Shown here piece by piece: positions 45,397 through 55,380 of a stretch of 58,695 bases of DNA (position 1 is its first letter; each line of letters opens with the position of its first letter). The position numbers and the translations under genes were made by a program. Origin of the DNA: Chara braunii (lineage: Eukaryota > Streptophyta > Charophyceae > Charales > Characeae); contig BFEA01000407.1 in NCBI GenBank assembly GCA_003427395.1, positions 1,112,165 through 1,170,859 of the forward strand, read 5' to 3'. Below the pieces are notes generated by a model. That model saw only the letters and a program-made list of their open reading frames with translations. It was not told where the DNA came from and ran no database searches.

Positions 45397-46002
45397 TTGT
45401 CGTCTGAAAGTTTCAGTGAGACGGTCGTTGTTAGAGACCTCAGCTACTGCGAAAGTCTGCGAAGCGCAGTTTCTGCCGCAGCTGAGAACTTTTGTGGCTT
45501 AGCGTGGTTTGGCAACATTGGGCTTCCCAGATACCGCTACCTTCCGGTCCCCGAAGACGTTCGCGCTCGTGTCCAACCGTCTGTTTCGCCCCCGCCTACC
45601 CCAGCTTTGTAGTGCATTGTGATGGTCACTCTACGCGACAGGCCCGTCTTCAGAATTGATTTCTACATTGCGTCCGAAGGGGAGTTGAGAAGTTGTTTGT
45701 ATTATTCGTACGTAAACAGCACATCTTTCGATAGAATGCCAGAAGGTTGTGAGCCTTCCATTACGTTTTTCTTATCGATCGTCATTATATATATCGCCTC
45801 GTGCTTGCATGAAGAATTTTTCCTTGTATCCGGTGTGAGAGAAGATGATGACAGTCCACTGTTCTGGGGAGACCGTTATTCGTTCCAAATCCGTCACTGG
45901 AGCAATTTGAATCGAGATTTAAGAGATATACTCATGCGCGACTTGCCGGATATCGAAGCAGATCTTAAGGCCCGAATTCCCGAACCAGGTCCTTTTAATT
46001 GA
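45397..46002 (+). pseudogene. Unknown gene with one nonsense codon
   Basis: One frame of about 200 codons follows the acceptor-like CTTCTGATGCAG| at 45395. It reads FSETVVVRDLSYCESLRSAV, a Pro-rich stretch, TAG at 45610-45612, then FRIDFYIASEGELRSCLYYS, a hydrophobic segment ITFFLSIVIIYIASCL (possible membrane helix or decayed core), and DIEADLKARIPEPGPFN. No relation to the triplicated family is visible apart from the same splice-like leader. Function unknown. Confidence 0.4.
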
Positions 46003-46559
46003 GTTCAACATAGACGAGCGCAACGACGACGATCGCGGGAGGCTGCTCGAAGACTGTACATACTCAGCCTGCTACCATGAAGATTGTACTAACTCTTTTC
46101 ACGCGACGCATGCTACGAAGTTACTCATCGTCTCAGGATATTCGGATTCTATATGCGAATAGACTCTTATTTATCACCTCACTCCTTTTACAGTGCGTCT
46201 GGCCCTATCACGTTGTGGACATCATGTCGGGCTTGGATGAGCTTCTGTGTGGGACTTGTGTAGGCAGGTGAACATCGTGTCGGGTTCGGATGACCTTTTG
46301 TCTAATGCAGGACTTCGGCACGAATCAGCGTTTGTGTAGGTCTTCGGCTTGAATCAGCTTTTGTGTAGGTCTTCGGTTGAACTTGTGTTCGACATGTTCG
46401 CATTAGAGGTAGGGTTTGTTTCATGTGTAATGCATGACTTTTCGGCTTGTGGCGAAGAGGGCGAGTCATATAGACCGTACAAAAGCGTCTTTTGTAGATA
46501 AGGGCATGTCATGTAGACTATACGACGTGGACTTCAAGTTGAATGATTTTTGGACTGCC
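46003..46559. other. No gene seen; 29-bp tandem repeat
   Basis: GTCTTCGGCTTGAATCAGC and its variants repeat about 2.5 times with a 29-bp period near 46310-46390. TTTTGTCTAATGCAG| at 46305 is another acceptor-like site with no convincing exon behind it. Confidence 0.45.
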
Positions 46560-47990
46560 TACATGTGCCTTAGAACGTTTCCTTCAATGATTTTTGGAAA
46601 GGCTCTATGTACTTTGTGAATTTTGGAAAGCTTCCGTGATCTTTGCAATTTTGTATTGAATTGTTTTTGAAAACGCCTCTGTGTACTTTGCAATTTGTCA
46701 TTGAATGATTTTTTTGCATTGAATGATTTATAGAAACTCTCCTTGTGGTGTGCAACTTCACCTTTAGAAAAACACTAGGCAACTTGAAGGCGATGACAAG
46801 AGTTACTTTTAGGAATGGATATGTATCTTCTCCACACAAAGATTTGATGACATGTTCACCGGTTAATATACAAATGACATGCCAATGCCCATATTAAATC
46901 ATCGCGCTGATGGTGTGCACACCTGCTTCTCCATCTAAGTGCGAGTTCATTCGCACTTCTGGTGTGAACCCCGAGCAATTCCCTCGCACTTTGCTTCAAC
47001 TTGACCTGTACAAAAACAACAAGCAACCTGCAAATATTTCCTTCTCTTCGTTTCTCCTGACTTCCGCAATAGTGACCTTGCAAATGTTTCGATCTCTCAT
47101 CTTCATGTGATGGGATGCATGCATATTTTCGATTAAAAAAATGTTCATGTCAAGGACGGGATCGAACGAACCGCCGGTAAGCACCTGCACATCACAAAGC
47201 AAGAGCACGTCCCAATTGGAACATCATCGGGTTCTTGCGATGTCGAGTCCCGCATGATGACTACACTGAACAGCGGCAGGATGACCGGTCCGCCTCTCCG
47301 ATGTGGATCTAACGGTGGATTGCGTCAAATCTGCTCTCATAGATCCACACCGGGGATGGGGGTCGGGATCCGACTACAGTTTGCTTGTAAGACATCATAT
47401 GATGTGTCGATATAACCGACATCCAGAACTGCTTGGTGAGCATCTAGTGCTACGCCAATAAGTTCCAAACAAGGTCGCAAAGTCCCCTAAGAATGTTCAT
47501 TGTCGGTTCCTCACGTCGTCGATTCCCACGTGATGAGTACAGTAAACAACGGCAGAATGGCAGGTCCCCCTCGCCGGAATAGATCTAACGGTGGATTGCG
47601 TCAAATCTGCTCTCAAAGATCCACACCGGATAGAAGGTCCTGCAGTCAGCCGCTGCTTGCTTGTAAGCATCATATGATGTATCCATACGATCGACATCCA
47701 AAAATGTTTGGTGAGCTTCTAGTGCTACTCCAAGCAGTTCTGAATACGATCGCAAGGTCCCCTAAGAATGCTTTTAGCACTAGAGACCTCAGACCGCCGA
47801 CTGTTTGGCACTTCGTGAAAGTGGTCATGTCAACCGATGCAGAAGGCTCGTGATCACTTCCATTGCTTGTATACGTGCCCATGGGTGCTCGGCGTTGCAT
47901 ACATGTAGTGCTGTTTGACACTTCCTTACGGTGCTCTGTCGAACACCGATAACCTCGAATTGACTCGTTGTTCAACTAGAGTCTCTCTCT
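46560..47990 (-). repeat. Long inverted repeat, right arm
   Basis: It is the reverse complement of 22885-24445 along its length, ending at the CTAGAGTCTCTCTC edge of a short (TC)n. It contains a perfect dyad (46937-46958) where the left arm has a decayed one (near 24046), so the site is better preserved on this side. Confidence 0.85.
46937..46958. promoter_or_regulatory. 22-bp dyad site, perfect
   Basis: AAGTGCGA-GTTCAT-TCGCACTT, perfect 8-bp arms. It lies inside a ~150-bp unit beginning GATTTGATGACAT that recurs near 49190, 49430 and 51190. Confidence 0.75.
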
Positions 47991-48209
47991 CTCTCTGTCT
48001 CTCTCTCTCCTGCCATGCCCGTTGATGTACCTCTCGCCCGACTGGGTGCAGTGCGGCCGTGCGGTGGTGGTCGTGTTCAACAAGACGCCCGTCATCAGAG
48101 TTTCGACGGACGTCCTTGGGGGGCATGTTTTTTTTTTTTCCCTGTGAGCTGGGTGAAAGCATTTGCTTAATTTTTTTTATTGTGGTTTGCAGGGCATTTG
48201 CCGATCGCG

Positions 48210-49014
48210 ATGGCCATGTCGAAGTGGATTACCCCGGGTAATTGGCGTGAGCGCATGGCATACCTTTTTCCCCCATGCGCGCTGCGCGTCTTCGGCAGTG
48301 GAGACTCCACTGTTATTGACGGTGCGACAACAGACGACTTGGAGTGTGATCCTCGGATGAAGGTCGTCCCGTTCACTGATGCTCCCCTGGACCCGTGGAA
48401 AGAGCATAAATGGGACAAAATGCTCAGTCAGTGTAAGTGGGCGGACGACTACAAGTTCGCTAACATGTGCGAGTTTGGGAGTTTCATTCCCGTGCCTAGA
48501 GCTGTGCAGGGTTCAGTTCGGTGCCGTTGCTTGAGTGCAAAGCTCAATATTCCTCATCATCAAAATCTGTTGGCCTTCAGTGTCGTGACTGCTTCATCGC
48601 GCACATGGTCCCGTGCGCTGAAACACGAGTTTCTTGCATGTGCACGACATTCCGAGTTCCTCGATCAGTACCCGTTGCGCTCTCCAGGGTTGTTGCCTCG
48701 AGCAGTTTCCTACTGCTGCGTTAGATTGCATCTCGGAAAAGTTATTCTTATCTAGAGTCCTTTGCGTCCCGTGTTCAAATCGAAATAGGACCTTGACTGA
48801 CGCTGTGGTCTACGTGTCTAGGAATGAGTTGCACCTCGGGAGAGACAAGATCGGTTTGGTCACAATAGAATACGAAGGGAGATGGGATTTGGTAACCGGG
48901 GGTAAGGTGGACGATGTGGACACTTGGTTTGAGGTTGAAGCTCAAGCGTCCTCTATACGGGATGCTATAGGCACGTCTCTGGCCGGAAGGACTGGGTTCG
49001 TTCGCATGAAATAA
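48210..49014 (+). pseudogene. Unknown gene pair family, copy 1
   Basis: The ATG at 48210 (MAMSKWITPGNW) follows the acceptor-like GTGGTTTGCAG|. Blocks shared with copy 2: ECDPRMKVVPFTDAPLD, WADDYKFANMCEFGSFI, SSRTW, ACARHSEFLDQYPLRSPG and AVSYCCVRL. After a frameshift near 48745 come LSRVLCVPCS and ASSIRDAIGTSLAGRTGFVRMK, also shared. Cys-rich, about 265 residues if intact. I recognise no family. The downstream copy and the conserved blocks argue that it is a real gene of the element. Confidence 0.55.
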
Positions 49015-49189
49015 TATTTCGATGTTCGCGGAAGATGCTTAAGTCGATACGTCGCAGTGTCTTACGTTCGGGTCGCCTATTTGAACTTTGAATGAACGCA
49101 TGTACACACCGGCCTGTTGTCATCGGTAGAAGTGAAAGTTCTGAATGGATGTTATGTATCATGTCCATGCAAAAAAAATGATGATAATG

Positions 49190-49545
49190 TCATCAGGGAA
49201 TACAAAAAAGACACGCCGATTTCCTTATACATTACACACATAAGGTCATGGTGTGCGCACCTATCTCTCTATCTAAGTGCGAGTACAGTCGCACTTGCAG
49301 TGTGCACCTTAAGCATTCCACTTCAGTGGTGTGACCACCTGGCTCTCCATCTAACTGCGAGTTCACTTGCACTTGTGCTTTGAACCCCGAGCAATCCGCT
49401 TAAGTGAATGTCATGAATCTATGTTGCGAAAGATTTGATGACATTTTCATCCGGGAATATACAAATGACAAGCCTGTGTCAATATTTAATCATCACTATA
49501 ATGGTGTTCACTCGCACGTAAGTGAGAGTTCACTCGCACTTTGCT
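49190..49545. repeat. ~150-bp units with dyad sites between gene copies
   Basis: Units share GGTGTG(C/A)(C/G)CACCT, TCT(C/A)(C/T)ATCTAA, the dyad, and TGAACCCCGAGCAAT. They contain a perfect dyad at 49275-49296 (spacer GTACAG), a decayed one near 49345 and a one-mismatch one at 49520-49541 (spacer GTTCAC). They lie directly upstream of gene copy 2. Confidence 0.7.
49275..49296. promoter_or_regulatory. 22-bp dyad site, perfect
   Basis: AAGTGCGA-GTACAG-TCGCACTT, perfect 8-bp arms. Confidence 0.75.
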
Positions 49546-49688
49546 TATGTGAGGAGCTTGTCGATATATAGTGCGGGGCGTGACGATTGAGTGGCCACAC
49601 CAGAGGACTTATCATTGGCCAACTTTATTTACGACGGTCTACACGTCCGTCTGTGTCGTTTGTCTGTCCATGATGTGTAGGGAGCGTA

Positions 49689-50658
49689 ATGTCGTCGAGA
49701 CCTTCGACAAGCGTCAGCATGAGTCCCGAGAAGCACATGCGGTTAGCAAGACCGTTTTCATCTTGTGCGAGATTGGTGCGGCATCATGACGGTCAAACAT
49801 GGATCGACAAAGCAGCCGAGGAGGACTTCGACGAGGACCCATGGATGACCGTCGTCCCGTACATGAACCGGCATCTCGACGAATGGAACGATAATGATTG
49901 GAAGGCGATAGAGCGTGCTTGCCCTTGGGCAAGCCATTACAAGTTTGCCAACATGTTAGAGTTCGGGAGCCTCATTGCACTGCCTGATGGTGTCCTCTAG
50001 CGAAAAACCCTGGACGATAAGGGTAAACCGATCCGCTACCGTACCAACTTCAGACGTCGCCTCCACTGCGAGTACATCACATCTTCGCCACGAACTTGGG
50101 GAAGTTCACAGAAGCAAGAGTTGGTGAACTGCGCTCGTTATTGTTCATTCTTGGAACACTACCCACCCCGTTGCTCAGGGACTTCTCCACAAACTATATC
50201 GTATTGTTGTGTGCGGTTGACTGATGACGGATGTCCTTTCGCCAGAGTGCTATGTGTAGCTTCTCAAACAAAAGTAGAAAACTCATGAATGCAGTTGTGC
50301 TCGTGTCGAGATGGTACAACAGGATTACAAATTCAACCCGGTGATGTCTCGCCCCGATGTAGATGGGCGGTCAGATTTCGTGAGAGCAGGTCATGTCACA
50401 TGTTTAGAATTGTTTTATGAGGTGGAAGAGAAAGTGTCCGACATACGAGACTGTATAGGGAATTGCTTAGCACGACCCGGAGAGTTTGTTAGGATGAAAT
50501 ACATGTCCGTGTTTTCAGAGAATGCAACAGTCGACGAGCCGCAGATCCATGTGTATGGATCATCTATGAATGCTATGTATGGCTTCCGTTCACGACCTCG
50601 CCCACAGGAAACCCCGTACATCACAAAATACGGACGTGTGCTCAGACCTTGTGTTTAA
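49689..50658 (+). pseudogene. Unknown gene pair family, copy 2
   Basis: The frame from 49689 reads EEDFDEDPWMTVVPYMNRHLD, then WASHYKFANMLEFGSLIALP, and meets TAG at 49998-50000. It continues in frame as SSPRTWGSSQKQELVN, ARYCSFLEHYPPRCSG and ISYCCVRLTDDG. A frameshift near 50300 leads to SDIRDCIGNCLARPGEFVRM and a 45-residue C-terminal extension ending ITKYGRVLRPCV. Each block has its counterpart in copy 1. Function unknown; broken by one stop and one shift. Confidence 0.55.
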
Positions 50659-51479
50659 GGAAAAACATGTTAAAATACAATCTTGTGGAACATGATGTGG
50701 ATGTGCATGTGCATGTGCATGTGTACCTTGAAATTGTGGATATGAAGTAGTAGATAGAGGTGTAAGAGGCAATAGTTGCAATAGGCGCGGGAGGCAATGT
50801 GTGATTGACTGATTTTTTGCTTTGAATGTTTTTCCGAAAACAATCCCTGTCTACTTTGCAATGTGCGGTTCAATGATTTGAACGTTTCCCGCAACTCTGC
50901 GTGCGGTGTTTCCATCTACGAAGGTGCAATGTTAGGAAAAGACTATGCAAGTTGTGAGTGACACTGTTTCCATCTCCAAGTTGCGGTGATAAGAGTAAAT
51001 GTTGTGAATGGATGTTATGTATCTTGTTCATACAAAGCAATGACACGCCGATGACCTTGCAAGTGTTTCGATCTCTGATGTTCATGCCATGGGATGCATG
51101 GATGTCTTACAGTCCTATACATGCTCATGTCAAGGAGGGGATCGTTGTTTGCGATGACAAGAGTGAATGTAAGGAATCTTTGTTATTGATTTGTCCATGC
51201 AAATGACAAACCAGCATCCGTATTATATCACCGCGCTCATGGTGTGCGTTCATGTTGTCAATCTAAATGAGAGTTCACTCCGACTTGCGGTGTGTACCCC
51301 GAGCAATTGGCTAGTTGTCCATGCAAATGTCCAAGAACTGATAACCTGCGGGATCTGGAGTTCAATTATGTTTCTTGAGTGAGAAACTCTGCTCGAAACA
51401 GATCCAAATCCAACAGGACGTCCCACCATAGACCATCAAACCTTGCCCCGGTGGCAGACTTCAACATCCAAGACTGCCC
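50659..51479. other. No gene; repeated intergenic DNA
   Basis: (GTGCAT)n near 50698-50722. Phrases shared with 46850-47160 (TTTCGATCTCTGATGTTCAT, CATGTCAAGGAGGGGATCG, ATGGTGTGC, CCCCGAGCAATTG). One decayed dyad near 51268. Confidence 0.5.
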
Positions 51480-51669
51480 AGCAACTGCTAACCTGCGGCA
51501 AGCAAATCCACACCCAACATCAAGGTTTCCTTTGAGTGCGTGGCCATCCGCACAGACAACCAACGACTGTTTGACACTTGTTGATGGTGCTCAGTCACCA
51601 AAGCGATATCTGCGAATTGATTCGCTGTTCAACTAGTATCTGTCAATGCCTTTCCGGGTTAAAGCAAGG

Positions 51670-51723
<54 letters not shown>

Positions 51724-51742
51724 NTTCCGGGTTAAAGCAAGG

Positions 51743-51822
<80 letters not shown>

Positions 51823-52499
51823 CTGGAATTAGATCTCGCATCAAGATTCCCTAAGAGTGCTAATGGCAATCCACACAGACAACCAATGACTGTTTCACAC
51901 TCCTTTAAGTTGCTCGATCGACAAACAGATCAGGAACCAGCATCAAGGCCCCCTAACAGTGCTATTGGCAATCGGCATCGAGAGCGAACGACTGTTTACC
52001 ACTTCCTTAAGGTGCTCTGTCCAACACCACGAACTCCCGAATCATTCGGTGACACTGTTCAACTACTATCCGTCAACCGGAGAAGGAGGTCATTCCAGGA
52101 AGATAAATGGTGGACACAATTGTTGCAGGGGTACTGATGGGTTGCGGGTTCAACTTGCCAAATGTCGTGCACCATGTTGGGTGTTCCGCCCGACCACAGT
52201 TGACTGGTTCAGTCCATCAACTTGCAAGGTGTCGGGCGCCGTACCCCTGACCTTTTATGGAAAACAGGCACCACATACCCAACACGATGCCCTTTTGAAT
52301 TGTGACAGTGGGCAACTGCTAACCTGCGGCAAGCAAATCCACACCCAGCATCAAGGTTCCCTTAGAGTGCATGGCCATCCGCATAGACAACCAACGAGTA
52401 TTTGACACTTGTTGAAGGTGCTCAGTCACCAAACTGATATCTGCGAATTGATTCGCTGTTCAACTAGTATCTGTCAATATCTTTCCGGATTAAAGCAAG

Positions 52500-52569
<70 letters not shown>

Positions 52570-53050
52570 GACCCGGAATCAGATCTCGCATCAAGATTCC
52601 CTAAGAGTGCTAATGACGATCCACACAGACAACCAATGACTCTTTCACACTTCTTCAAGCTGCTCGATCGCCAAACCGATCAAGAACCAGCATCAAGGCC
52701 CCCTAACAGTACTATTGGCAATCGACATCGGGAGGGAACGACTGTTTGCCACTTCCTTAAGGTGCTCTTTCGAACACCACTAACTCCCGAATCGTTCGGT
52801 GACACTGTTCAACCACTATCTGTCAACCGGAGAAGGAGGTCCTTCCGGGAAGATAAATGGTGGATACATTTGTTGCAGGGGTACTGACGGGTTGCGGGTT
52901 CAACTTGTCAAATGTCGAGCACCAGGCTGGGTGTTCCGCCCGACCACAGTTGACAGGTTCAGTCCATCAACTTGTAAGGTGTCGGGCGCCGGACCCCTGA
53001 CCTTTTATGGAAAACAGGCACCACATACCCAACACGATGCCCTTTTGAAT
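51480..53050 (+). repeat. 834-bp tandem duplication near the right end
   Basis: GCAACTGCTAACCTGCGGCA starts both copies (51480 and 52314), and CGATGCCCTTTTGAAT ends both (near 52302 and 53050). Each copy holds the subterminal motif CGAATTGATTCGCTGTTCAA next to a long (TC)n and several CACTTCCTTAAGGTGCTCT-like phrases that also occur, inverted, near the left end. These look like subterminal repeats of the transposon. Confidence 0.8.
51724..51724. other. Single-N gap between identical flanks
   Basis: TTCCGGGTTAAAGCAAGGAG followed by (TC)n occurs immediately before (from 51653) and immediately after the N. An unmerged contig overlap is likely; the true (TC)n length is unknown. Confidence 0.8.
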
Positions 53051-53052
53051 CA

Positions 53053-53333
53053 TGTACTGTCTGTCACAGCAAGACTAAGCCAGGACAACATTATCAAGGT
53101 ATCATACAAAGAGCCCCTGCCCTTTTTTACATTATGTTAATTCACATTTAATAAAGACTATTCATGTATGAAGGGCTCAAAACGCCCCGCCAATCGTGTA
53201 CTGTCTGTCACAACAACACTAAGCCAGAACAACATTGTCAAGGTGTCATACAAAGAGCCCCTGCCTTTTTTTACACTGTGTTAATTCGCATTTAATAACG
53301 ACTATTCATAAATGAAGGGCTCAAAACGCCCCG
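53053..53333. repeat. 144-bp tandem duplication
   Basis: TGTACTGTCTGTCACA starts at 53053 and 53197. Both units continue CATACAAAGAGCCCCTGCC and end GGGCTCAAAACGCCCCGCC. Confidence 0.85.
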
Positions 53334-53457
53334 CCGCAACATTTGTCATGTCAACATCTCATATACTGTTCATTTATCCTCACTTAAAGTGTCGCATGAT
53401 GCCCTATTGGGCCATGTACTGAGTGTTTATTCGCAGTCGAAATAGTTCACTTTTTGA

Positions 53458-53488
53458 CAAAAAGTTCATTTTTTACGAAATGTGTATT
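53458..53488 (-). repeat. Right terminal inverted repeat of the giant element
   Basis: Its reverse complement begins AATACACATTTCGT and matches the left end at 28 of 31 bases. GTTCACTTTTTG lies just inside both ends in the same orientation (21283 and 53445). Confidence 0.85.
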
Positions 53489-54117
53489 ACACCTCTTTAA
53501 GAGGTCCACCAAGTTTGCAATCCCCATGAGAATCCTTTGCGATCCGGAAGAAAAGAGAGCGGTTATTGAAGAGTTCCACGACGTGGTCGTCGGCGGACAC
53601 CGGAGAGTAAAAGGAACGTTTGATAAGGTTCGACGACTTTATTGGTGGGATGGACAATATGGGGAAGTAGAGAAATACTGTTCGACCTGTGAAGCCTGCC
53701 AAAAGAGGGCGACCGTCTGCTATAAGGAACCCCTTGTCCCTTCGCTCCCCTCCATTCCGGGTGAGAAGGTCCACATTGACTTAGTAACCATGCCCAAAGG
53801 AATCGGCGGGCTTCGGTACATAATTAATGCCCGGGATGACCTCACGAGGTTCGTTGAAGCTAAGGCCATTAAGAAAAAGACAGCCGAAGAAGTAAGTGAT
53901 TTCCTCCTGGAGTACGTCACGAGATACGGGTGTGTCCGAAAAATCATCATGGATAGGGCGTCCGAATTCTTAAGCCAAAAAGTCAGAGCGATACTGGAGA
54001 AAACCCGGATTAAGGCGGCCTACACAACCACCTACCACCCCCGGAGTAATGCTCCGGTCGAAAGAGGTCACCACACGCTTGTAGATGCCTTAGCCAAGTA
54101 GTGCAAGGGGCGTGAGG
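53489..54117 (+). pseudogene. pol: Integrase, N-terminal and catalytic part
   Basis: It resumes HLFKRSTKFAIPMRILCDPE directly after the giant element. The zinc-binding domain shows H-x3-H-like FHDVVVGGHRRV and CSTCEAC. The core shows VHIDLVTMP (first Asp), KIIMDRASEF (second Asp) and NAPVERGH (Glu), giving D-D-E. A TAG at 54099-54101 interrupts ALAK-stop-CKGRE just before the MITE insertion. Integrase inserts the element cDNA into the host chromosome. Confidence 0.9.
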
Positions 54118-54384
54118 CTATGTTAACCCCTGGCCGCAGCCGAGTTCGGCCGTGGCCGGGCCCCCCCCGGCCGCGGCCGAACGCGGCCGATAATTTCGAT
54201 TGAGACCGCGGCCGATCGGGGAGGGGGTTTGGGGGGCAGGGAACGGGTTTCGAGTCGGGGGGGGTTTCCCTACCTCCTCGCAAAAAAAAAAACATAAAAC
54301 TTCGAAAACAGGAAGGTGGATTTCGAAGACTACCAAAAAAAATTAAATAAATAGAAGAAAAAAAAAAATTCATTGGTTGACTGT

Positions 54385-54387
<3 letters not shown>

Positions 54388-54441
<54 letters not shown>

Positions 54442-54446
54442 GTTGG

Positions 54447-54529
<83 letters not shown>

Positions 54530-54530
54530 G
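54388..54530. repeat. (GATT)n microsatellite with GGTT interruptions
   Basis: About 35 tetranucleotide units. Asn-Gln-Ser-Ile frames on the minus strand are its translation. Confidence 0.95.
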
Positions 54531-54551
54531 TGAGGGAGGGGTCCTCCCTCC

Positions 54552-54552
54552 N
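54552..54552. other. Single-N gap
   Basis: It lies next to the palindrome-like GGAGGGGTCCTCCCTCC. Unlike the other two gaps, the flanks are not duplicated. Confidence 0.7.
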
Positions 54553-55279
54553 AAAACCCATAGAATTGAAGTTTCGCGCCAACGCAACGTGGTCAACTAA
54601 ATGGCCAACAAATAAATTTAAAAATTTTATATTGGCCCATGGGTAGTTTCCATGAAAACGAAGCCAATCGACACTAGCAGTCTATATGGAAAACGATAAA
54701 CGACTGATGTTTGCATGTGATTCAAAACCGCAGAGCACAAGCGTAAATCGGACCTAGTCGATCCGAGCCCCAGTGCACCCCCCTCTAATCCCACTTCTGC
54801 CCACTGCCAGATGAGTCCTAGGGACTCTCCAAACAGCCTTTTAGACCAAGGCATTTTTCGAAAGTTGTCAGATGAAAACCTACCCCGTGGGCTGGGGAGA
54901 GTTCCAGGTTTGGTTGATGTTCCCCCGTACATGGAGTAGCAAGAGGATGAGATAGAATATATGCAAAAAGAAGATTGAGAGAAGAATATAGATAGAAGGT
55001 GAGGGAGGTGAGGGGGACGGTAGGGGTCACTGGGGACAACGCAGCGCGACCGGGAGCGTTAGGCCGCCCGTACTCGGATTTCGGCCTGCGGGAGCGACGA
55101 ACGTTGCGGTGCAAGGAGGGAGTTGATGATGCGGACGACGCGAGAAGTAAACCTTGGGTTGACGGGACTTCTGTCTCGTAATCGGGGTCAGAACGCAGGA
55201 TATTCTGAGGTAGTGCAGCGAGGAGAAGCGTGGTGAATGGACATCGGAGCCTGCTATTGTTAGGTGACTTTCGTGGGGC

Positions 55280-55317
55280 CTGTCTCTTATACACATCTAG
55301 ATGTGTATAAGAGACAG
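55280..55317. other. Nextera mate-pair junction adapter (contaminant)
   Basis: CTGTCTCTTATACACATCT is followed directly by its reverse complement AGATGTGTATAAGAGACAG. This is the Tn5 mosaic end pair of a Nextera mate-pair junction. The 38 bases are synthetic, and the DNA on the two sides need not be adjacent in the genome. Confidence 0.97.
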
Positions 55318-55325
55318 CACACACA

Positions 55326-55377
<52 letters not shown>
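55318..55377. repeat. (AC)n microsatellite next to adapter
   Basis: It begins directly at the adapter end; poly-T (55400-55425) and (AT)n (55513-55534) follow. Continuity with the left side is not trustworthy. Confidence 0.85.

Positions 55378-55380
<3 letters not shown>

Larger units (their letters stand above)
21249..53488. mobile_element. 32.2-kb giant DNA transposon inserted in pol
   Basis: Both ends begin AATACACATTTCGT as inverted repeats, continuing with three mismatches to about 31 bp, flanked by the 4-bp duplication ACAC. The empty site is restored perfectly in the retroelement frame. Cargo: a ParB-like/methylase-like/Ulp1 reading unit (minus strand), an RNase-H-fold transposase, a triplicated unknown gene, another unknown gene and a diverged gene pair (plus strand). 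No polymerase, capsid gene, tyrosine recombinase or Rep/helicase was seen. The 4-bp duplication does not fit Polintons (6 bp) or Mutator (8-11 bp). Superfamily not assigned. Confidence 0.85.

Noticed and set aside
21249-53488. Polinton/Maverick or giant-virus integration
   Set aside because: No protein-primed polymerase, capsid, packaging ATPase or retroviral-type integrase was seen inside the element, and the target duplication is 4 bp, not 6.
21249-53488. Starship or Crypton (tyrosine recombinase) element
   Set aside because: It has TIRs and a target duplication, and no tyrosine recombinase motif.
21249-53488. CACTA (EnSpm) element
   Set aside because: The ends read AATACAC, not CACTA/CACTG, and the duplication is 4 bp, although subterminal repeats are reminiscent.
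54330-54596. Asn-Gln-Ser-Ile repeat protein
   Set aside because: It is the translation of (GATT)n and crosses an N.
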